Assembly: GCA_037013685.1 (NCBI GenBank)
Contig: CM072919.1
Location: 29,432,255-29,496,254 of the forward strand
Direction: 5' to 3'
Source: Acridotheres tristis
Taxonomy: Eukaryota; Chordata; Aves; Passeriformes; Sturnidae
DNA length: 64,000 nucleotides
Positions 22,571 through 37,500 of the stretch are shown piece by piece. The notes under the pieces were generated by a model that was given only the letters and a program-made list of their open reading frames with translations, did not search any database and was not told the DNA's origin. Positions within the stretch are counted from its first letter, which is position 1, and every line of letters starts with the position of its first letter. The position numbers and the translations under genes are program-made.

Positions 22571-25500
22571 GTTGGGATGCAGGTGAGCGTCTGCTGCCTT
22601 CGTTGGAGTTTGCTTGAGAGCTTTGCTTAACTTGGCTTTTTCTTAATGATTCTTGCTCTGAGAAAAGTGTGGGTCATCCCCCTTAGCTCTCGAGCTTCCC
22701 CCGCTGGAAAGTCTGGTCCTTCGCTGAGACCGTCTGTTACATACTCTCCCTTTACTGTCTGTAAAACGAAAGGCACAGTGCCTTGCCATTTTTTCCTGTT
22801 TGCATCTCGGTTTTCTCTTTATGTACGTGAATGCTTGCATTCCTCATTTTTCTCCCATCTTGCCACTGTTCTCTGGAATGTTGTGTTTTCAGTCAAGCTG
22901 TTTTTTCCTTGGAGGTGTATGAGATTTTTCATTGGAGCAATGCATAAATGTATTGGTCATTTAATCTAGTAAGTTAAAAGCTAAGGTAGGGACTCACACT
23001 TTCAGTTTGCTTGTGCTTGTCGACTGTGGGTAGAATTCTTTCACAGCAGATTTTTGTTCTCTTGTCTTGCCTTAATTTAAGGAGGAGACATAAGGGGGAG
23101 TTATTTGTACCTTTGCAGGCCTGGAGAAAGCTGAGGCTATTACAGGCTACTTGGCCCCGGAGTACAAGGCAGAAAGCACATCCCTCTTTCCCAGGCAGTC
23201 TGGTGAGGGAGTGGGACACAGGCAGCTGGGCACGGCTGGGCAGCTGTGGCCCCAGCATGTACTGAGAGCAGGGGCTGTCTTCACCTGTGTGCAATTTTTG
23301 CTTCCTTTTTATTCAAGGTTTTCACAACTTGCTTTTATCTCTTCCTCTTGTTCAGCCTGGGTGTAACCCGCTTTCTACCACAAAGCTATCAGTATTCTTA
23401 GGAGATGTACAGAAGTTTAAAATTTTGGGGTTACAGCTGTGTGAAAACAGAGGTGAAAATGAACATGTGACAATTGTCATTGATACCCATGTTTCTTAGT
23501 ATGTGCTCCTTCCTCTCCTACTAGAAGGAACTGATGAAACTATTCAGAAATTTATATAAGTTTGCAAAGAAAAAGCACTTTCAACTTACTGCACGTTGTT
23601 TTTCACCACTTAAAACTTACTAAAACTGTTGTTTTAATATTAAATTAAAGGAAACAAGTGTGTTTAGTTATAAATATGTATCTTCCTAACAAACCTTTTA
23701 AAATGCAGCTGTAATACACTTCTGACTAATCATTTTGTGATATCTCTATTTCTTTATCAGGAAGACTTCTTGTACTGTGTAGTACTATTCACTTGCACTG
23801 TTGAAATATTTTTTCTCTTCACAGCCTGTCATACCATTCATTACTGTATGAAGCAGAAAAAGCACCCTAAAAATATGTTGCTTGTAACTGTTGTCCCTAT
23901 TGATGTTACCCTTGTCTTTCTCCTGAATTAGGGGTTTGGGACATTGGGTTATTTCTGACTGGCTGTATGGGCAAGCCACATTAGTTTTCCATGGGTTGTC
24001 AGCCTTAAGTTACTGAGAGAGAATGGCAGCTCTTTCACTTACATCAGAGAGGATTCACAGTTATTCTAGAAGATACAAAGTAATCCAAATTTTTTTCAGT
24101 TACTTACACAATGAAGAATTACCTGGAGAAAGTTTTGATTTTTATGTAGTAATTTATTTAATATTGCTCTAAGTGAAAATTAAGCCAATAAAAGGGAGAG
24201 GAAGATATAAATGAGCACATTTGTGTTCATAGTAATAACTTTAGCACAAAGTGCCTAGAACCCTCTTTCATAAGAACATAATTTCACTTTTTTCCAGTGT
24301 ACAATCTGTGTAACTTAGTGCAGTTTAAAACTGTGATTATGGAAATCAACCACATTTCAAATGCTATGGTTTAAGTACAGTGCATTTTGTTGCTAAGTTT
24401 TGTCACTTGTTTCACTGTTCAAGTGTGTAAGAAATAATTTTTAACCTAGAATAAACTAGAGATATCTCTGAAGTATCCATAGACTAAGAACTTTACCTGG
24501 ATGTAGTTTGGTAATTTTCCTTTAGCTGCATGCACTCAATGCATCTAGAAAATACATGCAGGGATATATATGTAATTAATATTATTACAACCGTTCTGGA
24601 AAAGTTTTAGGAAATAAAAAAATTTAATATTGCAAAAAGTATCAGTTGGATTCTGGCTATTGGATTTATGGACTTCTGCAGCATTATCCTGTGCCTTCAA
24701 GTTAGCAGGATTTGGCTAATTTACGTACAGGTCTTGAACTTAAAGTAGCTTTTCAGTAGATGGCAGCCTTACCTCTGCATCAGTGTGATGTCTGGGCTGC
24801 AGAATGTTGGCATGGGGGTGAGAGACAAAGGGAGCTGCAAGTAATGCAGGATGGTTTTGGTGTAGTGTATGATACTGATTTGTTAGGTATAGAGGCTTTT
24901 GCAATGACAACACATTTTAGAAGTTACTGTATATTACCATTAGCTTAATTAATGTCCCATTGCAGGTTAACTTGTGTTTAGTCTGTTGTACAATTTAGTA
25001 TTATAGCTTTATATACAGTAGTAATGTTGCTGTGTTTCATAGTAAGTGCAGTGATCCTGTTGTTGAAAGAACTTACAGCTACAGAAAAACACAACTCAGC
25101 AGTTCCTGGAAAGCTTAAAGTCTTGCATCTTCGCCTTTTTTTTCATTGAAGGGCTGTGGTCAGATATTCTGTTTCCAAGTTAAGTTACTGTTATTGACAG
25201 TATTTCAGAGGAGCATGCTTATTTAACAGATAAACAGATTTCTTGTCCTGTGTATGGATATTATTGTCCTGTGCATGCCTGAGTTACAAGACTCCTGAGT
25301 TACAATACATTTTTTGTGGTAGATTTTTACATCCAACAACTTTGGTATATTCGTGATTAACAGCTATGTTTGAGCTCAGCTGAACATTGCTCTGGCATCT
25401 AAAAGGAACACTGTGGATGATAATAAAAAAAATGTGGAGATAAAATTTAATTTTACTCTTAACACCTGAAGTTATGCTTGTAGTGTTTTGACTTCCTCTG

Positions 25501-28500
25501 TCCCATTTATATCCTGTTGGCTAATACCACTGCAATTTGTGCTAGCTCACCAGGTGTTCAGTGATCATCACTGAAAGCTTACTGTATTTATTTTTTAAGG
25601 TTACCTTGCCAAAAAGTTATAAAACCAATGGACAGGAGAAGACCATTGGGGTGTTTTGGATGTGTGCGTGCAAAAGTTTCATGAAGCATTAGGGAAATAC
25701 TGTATTTTGTATAGCATTAAACTCCAGAATTCCATGCTTAAAATCTTGAGCATCAGCAGGAGGCCAAAGGTATCTGTTAAGCCACTATTGCAGATTATGA
25801 ACTGGGAAAAGGCGTGAAATGTACTAGAAACTTGGAATCTGGAAGTGCAGAATCTGCCTCACAAACATAAGTTTTCTCCAGATTCACAATTTGAAGTTTA
25901 TTGTAGTTGTTATGTCTATTCCATTACAAATATAAACATAGTTAAGCTCTTAATTTGCATATTCAGGTGTTACAGATAGCTGTCTCATAGTTTTTTTTCT
26001 GTTGCAGTTTATTTTCTTTAGAAAGCTAAGAGATAGCTCCTTATTTTTGTTGTGAATAAAAGGATATATTGCTGATGCTTGGAATGAAAATTACTTAAAC
26101 TGGAGTTAGCCTTGTTGTAATTGTCTGTTTTCTATATTGCATTGCAGTGATGGTGAACTGAGTTTGAGTAGATCAATGATCAATAGCTCTGATAAGATAA
26201 TTCGAAAGGGTGGCTCCTCAATCTTCCAACATGCTGCAGAAGATTGGAAAATCAATTCTTCTTTGGTAATGGAAATAAGGTGAGTTTCTTAAATAAAAAA
26301 GCAGTTCATTTCACCTTGCCTGTAAGTCTTCATTCATATTGCTTTATAATTCCTTTGGTCTATAAAAATGTAATTCTATTTACATTTATTTTACAGGTGG
26401 ATGTTTTAAAATTGTATCTATTTAGGTTTCAGTGTTAAATGCAACGGCATAACATTAGGCTTCAAAGTCAAGTCATCCTTCATAAGAATTAATAAAATGT
26501 TTTCATCTGGCTGTGACTGTCAGACCTGTGCAATCATTCTATATTATTCATGTCTGTATTTAAGCTGGTTGTCTATAATTCTTCCACAGTCAGTGGTGAG
26601 CAATGTGATTTTCTCTCATCCTAAAGGTTAGGAACTGAACAGGTGAAAGTATTCTGAGCATACAAATTTTCCTCCCTTGACTACAGAGGGAGCTTAGGCA
26701 GACAGCTGAGATGCAGGAGTCAGTAGCTGGCTCATCAAGTGTTGTGAATCCACTTGTGGCTGTGGCTGGTCTTTGTGGCAAGGTCAGACACTGACAGTAG
26801 CTATGTCTTGATGTCAGAAAGGCCAAAGAGAGTCTTAGGCTTATGCTGAGGGGGCAACCCAGTAACAGAGTTAAACTGAGTGAGAGTTCTGATGTGTCTT
26901 TACAGTTGATCTCTGCACCTTGAGGCCACAGAGAGCAGCAAGATGTTTCTGAGTGTGTTGTGTTGTATCTTCCCCATCTTCATCAGAAGGTGGGAAGCAT
27001 ATGGAGCGTGGATTGGCAGTGTGGAGATTTAGGAGTGTTGCATTCTGTGAAAAATGAGGGAAAGTAACTATTTTTAACAATCACATAGCAGATTAGACTT
27101 GATTTTCCCTTTCTACTTTTAAAATTTATTTTAAATTTTTTTAATTAAAAGACAGTTTATAAACCCCTCAAACAGGCATTGTTTCCATGTATAAAAGCAT
27201 GGCTTCTCTGAAGGAGAAATTTAAGAGTTTTTTTAATGACTACACTTTTATGTCCCTAATTCTAAAGCAAGAAGATAAAGTAACTCAGAAACTCAGAAGT
27301 GTATGTGTCATAAATTATGTGTCTGAAAGTTAGGAGAAAACAACTTTCTCTACTTGTGTAGTAAGCTGATTTAGAAATGAGTGAGTGGCTATAAGTGGAG
27401 ACAACCATTCTCAGTCATTTTACTGGAAGATTGAGTATCACATTTCAGAACCATTTAAAACCCATACACTTTGCTGCTCAAGCCAAAGAAAAAACAAGAA
27501 AAAATAATACAACAAGCTTTTGGTTAAAATTAAGAGAAAAAATTAAGCTTGGGCTATGCCGATTTTCCATCTGTTCCAGATAAAAAATATAGTATTCAGA
27601 CAAAGAAGTAAAACAGTAAAGAGTGCTTTAGTATTTTTTCATCCTGTTAATAAATGTGTATCATCTCAATCTACTAAATTAATGAGTTTCAAAATAGCTG
27701 ACATGCATAGCACATTCAGTTATGGTGCTCAGTGGTGAGGGAGGGGGATCAGGCATGCTTTTCACTGAGGAAGCCACATGCAACCCCTTATGATGTTTTC
27801 CAATCCAGTGCTGACCAAGTTAATATGTACATTCTCTCACTTTTACAGGTGATTTGCTATACACCTTTCTTCCATGCTACAGCAGTAAGAAGCATTTTAG
27901 CTGTAGTTTTACACTTATGCACCTATCAGGACTAACTTTAAAGGTATCTAGCAAAGTAGTATATTATTCTTGTGGTTTAACTAACTGCTAGCCCTCCATA
28001 TGTTCCATGCACTGTGTAGACCATGAAGATGATTCATAGTCTATAACTGCAGCTGTTAATATGAGCAGTGGTTGGTAGTCTTGTGATGTGAGGTTGACTA
28101 TAGGAAAAAACAGTAAGAGAGAAACAAAAAATGAGCTAGTGCCTGTTGAATAATATAAATGCTATGAGTTTGAAGCAGTGGAGAAAAAAATTGTGAAGCC
28201 ATTAGTATGCATCATAAAGATATTTTATAAAACTTATAGTCACTCATAAATGACATGTTTTTCTGTCTTACATCAGCTTGCCACCCACATTAGCAATTTT
28301 CAAATGCAGAAAGTATTTTATAGTGACTTTTGCTTTGTGGAAGGACAGTCAGCGATGTGTCAAATCTTGTTGATTGGCATCTAGAATATTGTACTTTGCT
28401 ATTGTTTTGTTGCCTTTGTGGGCATCATCTCTGGCCATTTTATATTTGCTCAAGTTAATGATATGTATATCAGCCTCAAAGGCCTTAGGAATTCTTGGCA

Positions 28501-31500
28501 AGGCTCAAATAGGAGTCAATGAGTGCTGTATCTTCTTCATCAGGACCCCATGGAAGGATGGAAAGCTTCCACTGGATTTCTGGTGCTCTAGGACTTTGCA
28601 GCCAGATAAGGCAGCCTGTGGAGTGCAGCAGCCTTCTTGGGAGGGCAGCAGCTCTTTGAAGATACTAAGCAGGCTTAAGAAGGAGCTAGACTTTCTGTGA
28701 TTGAAAAATTGTGGGTATTACTAGTTACATGAGACTGTGTAAAATGTGCTGCCTTGACAATGACTGGTTTAGTGGGAGAGTGATTTCTGCAACTGATGTT
28801 ACCTTTTCATTGTTGGCAACTTCTTTGAAGAAGAAATGATAATTCCTGTGACAAAGGAAAGAAAGGGAAGAAGACTGCTTTTTTGACTCCCCTTTCTATC
28901 TGAATTATTTCAGTCATGAACAAGAGTCTAAGGTTTATCTGCTAAGGTTTTATGTCTTAACTCCTTTCTACTGTCTGTAGCAATATGAAGGTTTTCCTTA
29001 TGCTTATGGAAATAACAAGACTTCATTTGTAATGAAGGCTGTAGTTTCAGAAAGTAGGGATGTGGCTGAGGTGATACAAACCTATATGGCGAAGCCTTCC
29101 ACACAGGGCTGATGACAGCACGTCTGTGACCTGTGTGAAATGAACCACAGTTCGATGTCTGTGACTTTCTTCTACTTACTTTTAAGTAAATATGGGAATT
29201 TGTGCTGCAAGGAGCAGAAGGTTATGAAGAAGAAGGTTTATATCTGCAATTTAACAGAAAATACATCCTGTCAGAAAAGTGTGAGAACTTGTAAGATGTC
29301 AGCAGCATCTAAAAAAAAAAAAGCATCTTCCTTCTTTAAAAGGTTCAGATTATTATCAGTTTTTGTCTTACAAGTTAGTGTAAACAGCTGTATTAAGTCC
29401 CTGAAGTGCAAGCAGTAAATACAGAGCGAGCAATGGAGCTTTTGGAACAATGTTCTGAAGCCACTTGCACTATTTTTCCTTCTGATTGTTTTTGTGTCAA
29501 AGAATGGAATCTGTGGTTCTATGGTCTGGTTGAGTCATAATAAACCTCAGGGGATTTTTACTTGTCAATCTATCTTACTCTACTTTGCTTATTTTCATGA
29601 AAAGCTGGTATATGGATGACCTTCCTGTGATAAGCAGTAGTTGAGTCATGGTCTGTTTAAAAGCCATCTTCCTTTTGAATGCTCACTCTCTTATATTAAG
29701 GCATTTCTGGTTGTGTGGCCTCCATCAGCTGGGAGCTCCTAGGAACTCTTCCAGGATTATTTGCAGTTAGGTATGTTTTTAACAAATCCAAATTAGTGGT
29801 TGAACTAGATGATCTTTCAAGTCCTCTTCCCACACAAACTATCCTATGATTCTAAAGGCTGTTTTCCTGGAAGAGCTTTTTTTAAAAGTTCCTTTCAGAC
29901 TAAAGTAAAACCCAGCACAGGTGCAAATACCTGTGGTCTCCCCTTCTTCCTCAAGACACCAAGAAGAACTGGAACTCTAGTCATGTACGAGAGCAAGCTG
30001 TGACCTTTTGTTAACACAGAGTTTGTTCTTTCATGTTGTTTTTAATTCAACTAATTTAGCTGTCAAAATATCGTGTTTTATCTAGGCTCTTGTCCCTGGT
30101 GATTCTAAAGGCTGAGCCACCTTCTGCCTTCCAGCTGCAGAGTGCAAAGCAGAATCAGGACTTGCTAGGATTAGAAAGTCGAGTTTTTTTATGAGGAGAT
30201 CAAGAATTAGAAATCTACAGCATAAAAGTGAAAAAAAAAAAAAAGCTGAGTCGTTTCTTATCCTCGGGTAGATGAAGAATATTGCTAAAAATAAGGTGTA
30301 GTCCTGAGCAAGGGATAAGGAACAAGAGCATTCTCAGCTGCTGTGGAAAAGGTTTGAATAATACTGTGCTTCCAGTAAGGCCAGGAAGCACTGACAGAGG
30401 TGCATGTGGAGGTTGTCAAGTCCCCATCACAAGGGATTATTAGGAACATATTAGATAAACATGGACTGGGGGGCATGTAGATAAAGGCATATCTTCAGTG
30501 GGTCAGAGAGGATCAGTTAAATACTTAGTCCATCTCTGTTCCATGATGTGATTGCTAGTGAACCCTCCTGGGCACTTAGGATGCACTCTAGAGGGTTCCT
30601 GGGATCCACTCCAGTCTAGCAGCAATCGTTTATGGCATTGCCTTCCTCTACAGAAATTATTTTTCCCAGAAAAAAAGCATTGGAGGTCATATTTCAGGTC
30701 ATATTGGAGGTTTTCTTGAGAATGTCTAAAAATATACATGTTTTTGTAATCTTGAAAGTCAGCTCTTCTAGTGGTCTATTTTCTTTTGTTCATTCATGCA
30801 GTTCTGAGGCAGATGAAGAGCAGTTTGAGATTATATAATAGTTTTGTGGTACAAAGACCACAGTATAAAATAAAACTAGAAAATGCACCATGAGAAAAAT
30901 CGTGCCATGTTGCCTGAGAGCAGTACATAGTCTTAACATTTGGAAAGCTGTTTACAGACATTTGTATTGGTTTGAAAGTAAAACCAGTGCGAGACTCCAA
31001 GTCAGTAATACAATTTAATAGAAGAAAAGAGAAAAAAATAAAATACATGCAATAATATAAAAGAAACAACCACCAACACAGTCAGAAATACAACCTGACA
31101 CCCTGTCAGTCAGGGTGTTGGTAGCAGTCCGTATAAATGGTGGCTGCAGTCCTCCTGGATGACAGATGTGGTTCCGTTGAAGCAGTGCTGTAGAAAGTGC
31201 AGTTTTCCTCCAAAGATCCAGCGATGATGTGGAAATGATCCGACTTTCCTCTGGGATCCAGTAGAAAGGTCTGCCCTCGTGTCCCAAACCCCAGTTTTTT
31301 ATCTAGGTAGGAAAGGCTTGGCTCCTGCCCCTGGCTGGAGCATCTCCCAATGGGATGATGTAATCTTATCAGTCACACAATAGGACTTAATGGCCTATTA
31401 ACGGAATATATCTTCCGGAGGAAGGATGGGTTGTGAATAGATAACGATGATCATCCCCCGATCTTATGAGATGGCACATCAGCAGAGGATATCTCCCACA

Positions 31501-34500
31501 GCGATAAGGATCACCACCCCTCCCACATTTGAACAGATGGTGATAGAATACACAAATGTTGCATTGTATCCCAGGACAACATTACTGTTGCATGAACTCA
31601 TTAGATAACTGGGAGTTTCAGGTGGTACTTAAATATTATGGAGATCTGTTTCTGCTTATCTAAGGAAAATCGTAGGTCAGCCACAAATTATGATACTGTG
31701 TTTGAGTCATGTAAACATGTTCCACGCAACTGCTTGGCTACAATTAAGGGTTGAGTCACATCAGTCTCACCTGCCCTCAATACAGCTTGGGTCACACCCC
31801 GATACAGTTTTATTTGTCTTAAAAATCTTGAAAACCTCCTCAAATGAAACTTTTTGCTTACAAATTTTAGCTTAAGGTTGCAGAACACCATTTCTTCAAA
31901 GTTTGCTGAAAATCATGCTCTTTTTTCCCTTGGTGGAGTCAAGCTTACTTTTGAATTTAATATGCAGCTTGAAGTGGACTAACACTTTCTTGTCATTATT
32001 TTGTCATGCCTGTTTAATCAGTGTTGTGCTATTTTTAGTGCTGACAGAACAGAGGTTTAAACAAGTTGTTATTACTAATCAGCATTAAGACTGACTGAGA
32101 CACTCATGTATGTGCACTCAGTATTTGTTATGTCCCTCAGTAATTTTTTTTCTCTTAGCACTTGTGTGAAAATCGGAAGTACTGTTATCCCCATGGTATG
32201 GGTGAGTCAGTAGCACAGAGGAACTTAAAACAATAGCATGGACTCTACATTATCATATTACTGTCAGTATTAGAAGATAACTGGATACAGCCAAATGAAT
32301 AAATGAAAAATATTTTAATGTTAGCATAATTGCATATCTCTTACAAAGGGATTCTGTTGCGTACTGCAATACCTGTGTGCACATTTAACTAAATATGCTA
32401 ATGACAGCTTCAGATAAGAAAACATTTTTGAATATGTGGGAAGATATTAAGATTAGTGACTTCTGACCATCTCAGCATTTTATTGAAAAGTAAATTCCTT
32501 AGACACTTTGGAAATTTCAGCTGTGTTAAGTGAATGTTGATTCTAATTCAGGTCCACATGAAATTCTTTGGTGAACTTTTATGAGCATATAGATAAATGA
32601 ATTTTGAATCTAAGCAACGAAATGAATAATGGAAGCCAATATGCTTTTACTTTTTTTCACACTATTTGAATAACTTCACCGCCTTCCTCTTTTTAAAGTA
32701 ATAAAGAGGATACCGTGTTCATGCACAAATGTTGCTACTTTTTGGCTAACATGGACAGTTTTAGGCCAATGTTTTCTAGATATAAGGGACTAAAGCAAAT
32801 CTGGTGATCATGTGACTTTTTGTAGTTAGAAATCTAGTTTCTGTACACTTCACATAAATTTTTGAGGTTTTGACAATCGTTTGTGGTGATCCCTTCTCAA
32901 GTCAGAGTTCATGTGAAATGAGTCTCTCAATAGCTTGATTGATAATGTTTGCGGCTTCTGGTGCATTCATATTATCCTTTTCAGCCCCAGCTGTTGTAGC
33001 TGTCTTCCTGTGTAACGAATAATTGCAGTAAATTTTAATACTTCTAGATGGTGTTGGGGGTTGGGTCCCTCAGTGGAATTTTCCCCATTGTAATGATGAG
33101 AGGTTGGCAGACTACACCCTGGCTGGTGATGGGAGTGGGGGGGAAAAGAGGAGGAACACTGTGAGATCAAGGGGGTAGTGTGCTCTCTCACTTGTCTGGC
33201 TCGAAGGCCAGTCACTAGAAACTCCGCTCTGCCATCCCGATGTGGGCGAGCTGCCTTCCTTGGTTGTGGGATCCCGCAATCCCCCTGCTCGGACACTCTC
33301 TCTCTCCTGCATCTCCGACTTCAGACATATTTTTGGAGCATCAGGATCCATGAGCAGCGTCTCCCCTTGGCCCTTCCCATCTGGGACACAAATGCCATTC
33401 ACTGCAGTGCCCCTCTAGCCACGTGGGATCATCACATCTCATTGCTGCTCACTGAGAGCTGGCAGGCAGCACCAGAACAGTAACTGCACCACAGAGAAAA
33501 GTGTCCACAACCGAGAACTGTTAATGGGTTTGCTGCTCTGTTGCTGTTGATCTCGCAGTTATTGTTGTTGTGTTTTGTATCCCTAGGTACATATATATAT
33601 ATATATATATATTTGTGTGTGTGTGTGTCAGTAAAGAACTGTTGTTCCTACCCCCCGTATCTTCACCTGAGAGCCCTTTAATTTCAAAATCATAGTAAAG
33701 TGAAGGGAGGGGGATTTATACTCTCCTTTTCAAAAAGATGCCCCTGTCTCTTTTAGCAAATTCCTATCTTTCAAACCAAGACAATTGGTCCGTTTTCTTT
33801 CTTTCTTGCTCTTTTTTGTTTTGTATGAGTTGATCTATCTTTTGCAGGGTGCCCATGAATTGAAGCTATCAAACCCAAGGAGATTTAAAGTCCATTCAAT
33901 TTAAATGCCAAATTTGAATATTCTTTTTACAGAAATACCTTGCCTAGCCTCACCAAAAACTACACTCAGGATTTTAAGATTGTTTATCCTGCTTTGTTAT
34001 TCTGAGTCCCTCATGTGCCTCAGCATATGTTGCCTTTGCTCTGATGCTGCTTCCTTGCTGCTTCCTTCAGATGTGACAGCTGTAACAGATAGCCCAACAA
34101 ATTCCAGATATTTTTTCTATTTTTTTCTTTTTTTTTTTTTTCCTTTTTTTTCCCCTTTTTGTTTTGGCCAAGTGTAGGATATAAAAGGAATTATTTAAAA
34201 AGGACTTCTATTACGTTTCACTTCTATGTCTTTTAACATCAGTTCCATGGTAAGTATTTTGTGTTGTTGGTTGCAAGATTCAGACATACTCTTCTTTCTC
34301 GAGTTAGCAGCAGAAGAACTTACTAGTGAATATGGGTGTTTCAAGAGTTCATCCCTTTTAATTTCTGGGGATTATTTTGCTTTTATGGCTGTGACTGAGT
34401 GTTGCAACTGCTAGAATAACATTTCTAGTTATCTTTTCCTATTTGGTTGTGCTCTATGGAAGTTCTTCCCTAGAAGCTTAATATGCAAAGATAAAATTAT

Positions 34501-37500
34501 TTTAGTCAACAAAATACCCATTTTGTTTTAAATTCCACCAGTAGGTAAACTGACAACAGTGAAAAATATAGTTTTTGTTTTTCTTCTTTTCTTGTTAGAC
34601 TTGCAGAGGCAAAAGTTTCTGGTAGATTTGTTATGTTCTAAACACCCTGCCCCAGCTCAGCATTCCATGTCTGCTCATAAAAGTGTTTTACTTGGTTCAG
34701 ATATGATCTTTCTTCACAAACGTATCTGCTTCATAGATGGATAGAAGCTTGTAAAGCCTTGCTCACTTCCAGTCCTGAGCTATCAGTGGCTCCTGCAGCT
34801 CTGGCCTAGGGATTTTTTTCAGCTTTTTATCTGAAGAATGTACTGAAAACTGTTCTACACTGCCAGTACAGCTATTAGTCATTACATTAGTCATTACGCT
34901 GCAGTCATTAAGTATCTGTCTTGAACCTACATATTGAACATGTGCCAATTTTTTGCACCCCAGTCCCCACTGTCGTGGGCAGAATGGAAGCTTTAAACAG
35001 AATTTACTAGAGAATCCCACTGAGTTATGAGGTACAGAACTTGTTTTCCAAACCCTTGCATGTTAAACTCCTTCTCAGAGAAGCATCAAAGTATGATTGG
35101 ATCTAATCTTATCTCCAGACTTGGTCAACTGTTTATGTTTAAAGTATTGTTCAAGTGCAATTGAACCTTTATGCAACTTTGTCCCACAAGATTAAGATGG
35201 CGAACCAAATATATTTAACTTTTTAAAGTAAATTATTTATTGATGATCATAATGATAATAGTTAGACTAAAAGATCATTTTTATTTAATATGTGGTATAG
35301 TTATAACTTCTAGTATAGTGCACTGTTTACTGAAGCTATATTGAAGCAATAGAAAAATAAATGAGTAGAAATTGATGGTACTTCCTCATAGGAGTGACCA
35401 TGGGCAAGTCTCTTTTACTCAGCCTTAAGGAGTAACCTGGAAGGAGAGTCCCACTCAGGGAAGGAAGTTATACACACACACTCCATCCAAGAATGAGTGC
35501 ATCAGAATTCTCTGCCATTGAAAAGGGGGGCTCAACTTTTGTACTATAAAGTGATCAACAGTCAGATGTATCAGCTTAGCAGCTTTACTGAACTTATCAG
35601 TATACTGTGACTTGTTGGTTCTGTTATCAGCAGCTTTGTCTGCTGCATCCTCACCAGTGCCATTTTCTGTCAGGAAAGACTGTTCTTCACAGAATAGTGT
35701 TTAATTTTAGGATTGATGAGTGTCCTGGTTTAGGGCAAATTTGGGGGAAAACCTCCGAAAGGAGCCCCCAGACAGCAAAACCCACACGACTCCCCCCCCC
35801 ACCACCGGGTTCGGGAAGAATTTCCTCAGAGAAGAGTGGGAAAAAAACCCTGTTTATTTAACAAGCAAAACACGCCCCAGCACAGGAAAAAAAATAACAC
35901 CAGCTGACAAAAAAACTCTTTCACCGTTCTGAAGGGATGACAAACTCAGAGAGTCTCTTCGGCGAGTGGTCACCCAGTTATCAGTGTCCGGTGCTGGGGA
36001 TGACTGCTGCAGGTGACAGAATGTAGACTCCCGGTGTTTCTTGGTGTTTCCCAGGTCCCTGTCTGGAACAGGTTCAGATGGTATCCAGGAGAGGGAGGGG
36101 ACGGGGTGGAAAAAAAGAGTCCAGGGAAAAAGTTGGACTGCCTAGCTGAACTAACTAATAAGCAAAAGCAAGGACAAAGCGAAGGAAAGAAAAGGAGGCA
36201 GAAGCGAGCAAGCAGGCAAGCAAGCAAGCAAGCAGGCAAGCCAGCAAGCAGAGCTAAAACCTCTCCTAAACATAGACCATGGGGGAGGTGAGCTGCCTGA
36301 TAACAAGACAAAACAAAGCTTCACTTTCAGAGTCAGTCCTGGAAGCACAGGACATAATACCAAACATAATCAGAAAACACGACTGGAGATACAAACACCA
36401 TAACATCACCCTAGGACAATGAGTCAGGCCAGTCTGAGCATTCTTCAACACCAAAAGCAGGATGACTCTCTCTTCTCCATCAGCACGGATAACTTCTGCA
36501 AATAGAAGCAGGTTTACCTCCACTTAGGCAGAGCATCCTAATGGCCGCATAAGCAGATACCATGACTTCACTTTTCAATTGACATAAAAGCAAACATTCT
36601 TCATCAATTACTTGCTGGGGGCTGGGAGTATACAAGTGTTCAACTTCACAATTCACTTGATACATGGTAGTTTGTTAAACCTTCTTATTTGGTCGCGTCT
36701 AAACCTGTTTAATAGTTTAAACAATTATTTGCAGAAAAGATGACAAATCTTTCAAAGTCTTGATGAGTTTGTAAGAGATTTTGAGTTCAGCTAACATCTT
36801 GACTGGGCCCTGAGCTGCAGTGGTTTAATTTGCAATATGCTTTAAGTTGATTTTGTTCAAATTGGTACAAAAGACTGGGTGTATTCTCATATCAAGTTAA
36901 TTAGGATAGCTTCAGTTAATTAGGAGGAAGTTTATGCAAAACGGAATATATTACTCTTATGCTGAAATAAGAATCTGTAAGAAAACTTGGCCATTCCTGA
37001 GCCAAGCTGATTTATAAGAAATAACATTTCCTGATCACAAATACTTAAATAAGTTTATTATTTTTATGAAAACAAACTGCCACAGTCCTTTTTAAAAATG
37101 TGAAAATTCTGTGAAGATAGTCAAACACAGTATGCTTTCGAATTTTCAGTTATCTTTCCTTCGTCTCTCTGTGCCTTTGTGTTTACAAGTCTTTAAGCTC
37201 TTGTTCGCTAGTATCTATGTGTTACATTGTAAACCATGGTGTGAATTCCCTTCCGAAAGCTTTGCTCTAACTCTAGAGGATGGGACGTTACCCTAGGAGG
37301 ACTGGCAGTGTCTACACTCCGCTGTGTGTTGTATGCGTTATGCAGTCAATGTTGCTGTTAGATAAACTCCATTTGAGGTGGGAGTGTTGGGTATTATCTC
37401 TGTGTTTTTCTGTCAACACAGGAAGAACATTCTTCAGTTCTTGGATGCTGAAAGAGATGTCTCAGTGGTCAAAAGCAGCTTCAAGCCAGGAGACGTAATT

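Larger units (their letters stand above)
26280..37421 (+). other. ST8SIA4: ST8SIA4 intron 2
   Basis: This 11142 bp intron begins GTGAGT and ends ACACAG. It holds a short CR1 3' end (29795-29858) and solo LTRs at 30963-31578 (minus), 33052-33783 (plus) and 35721-36418 (minus). Elsewhere it is AT-rich sequence in which I recognise nothing. Confidence 0.9.
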
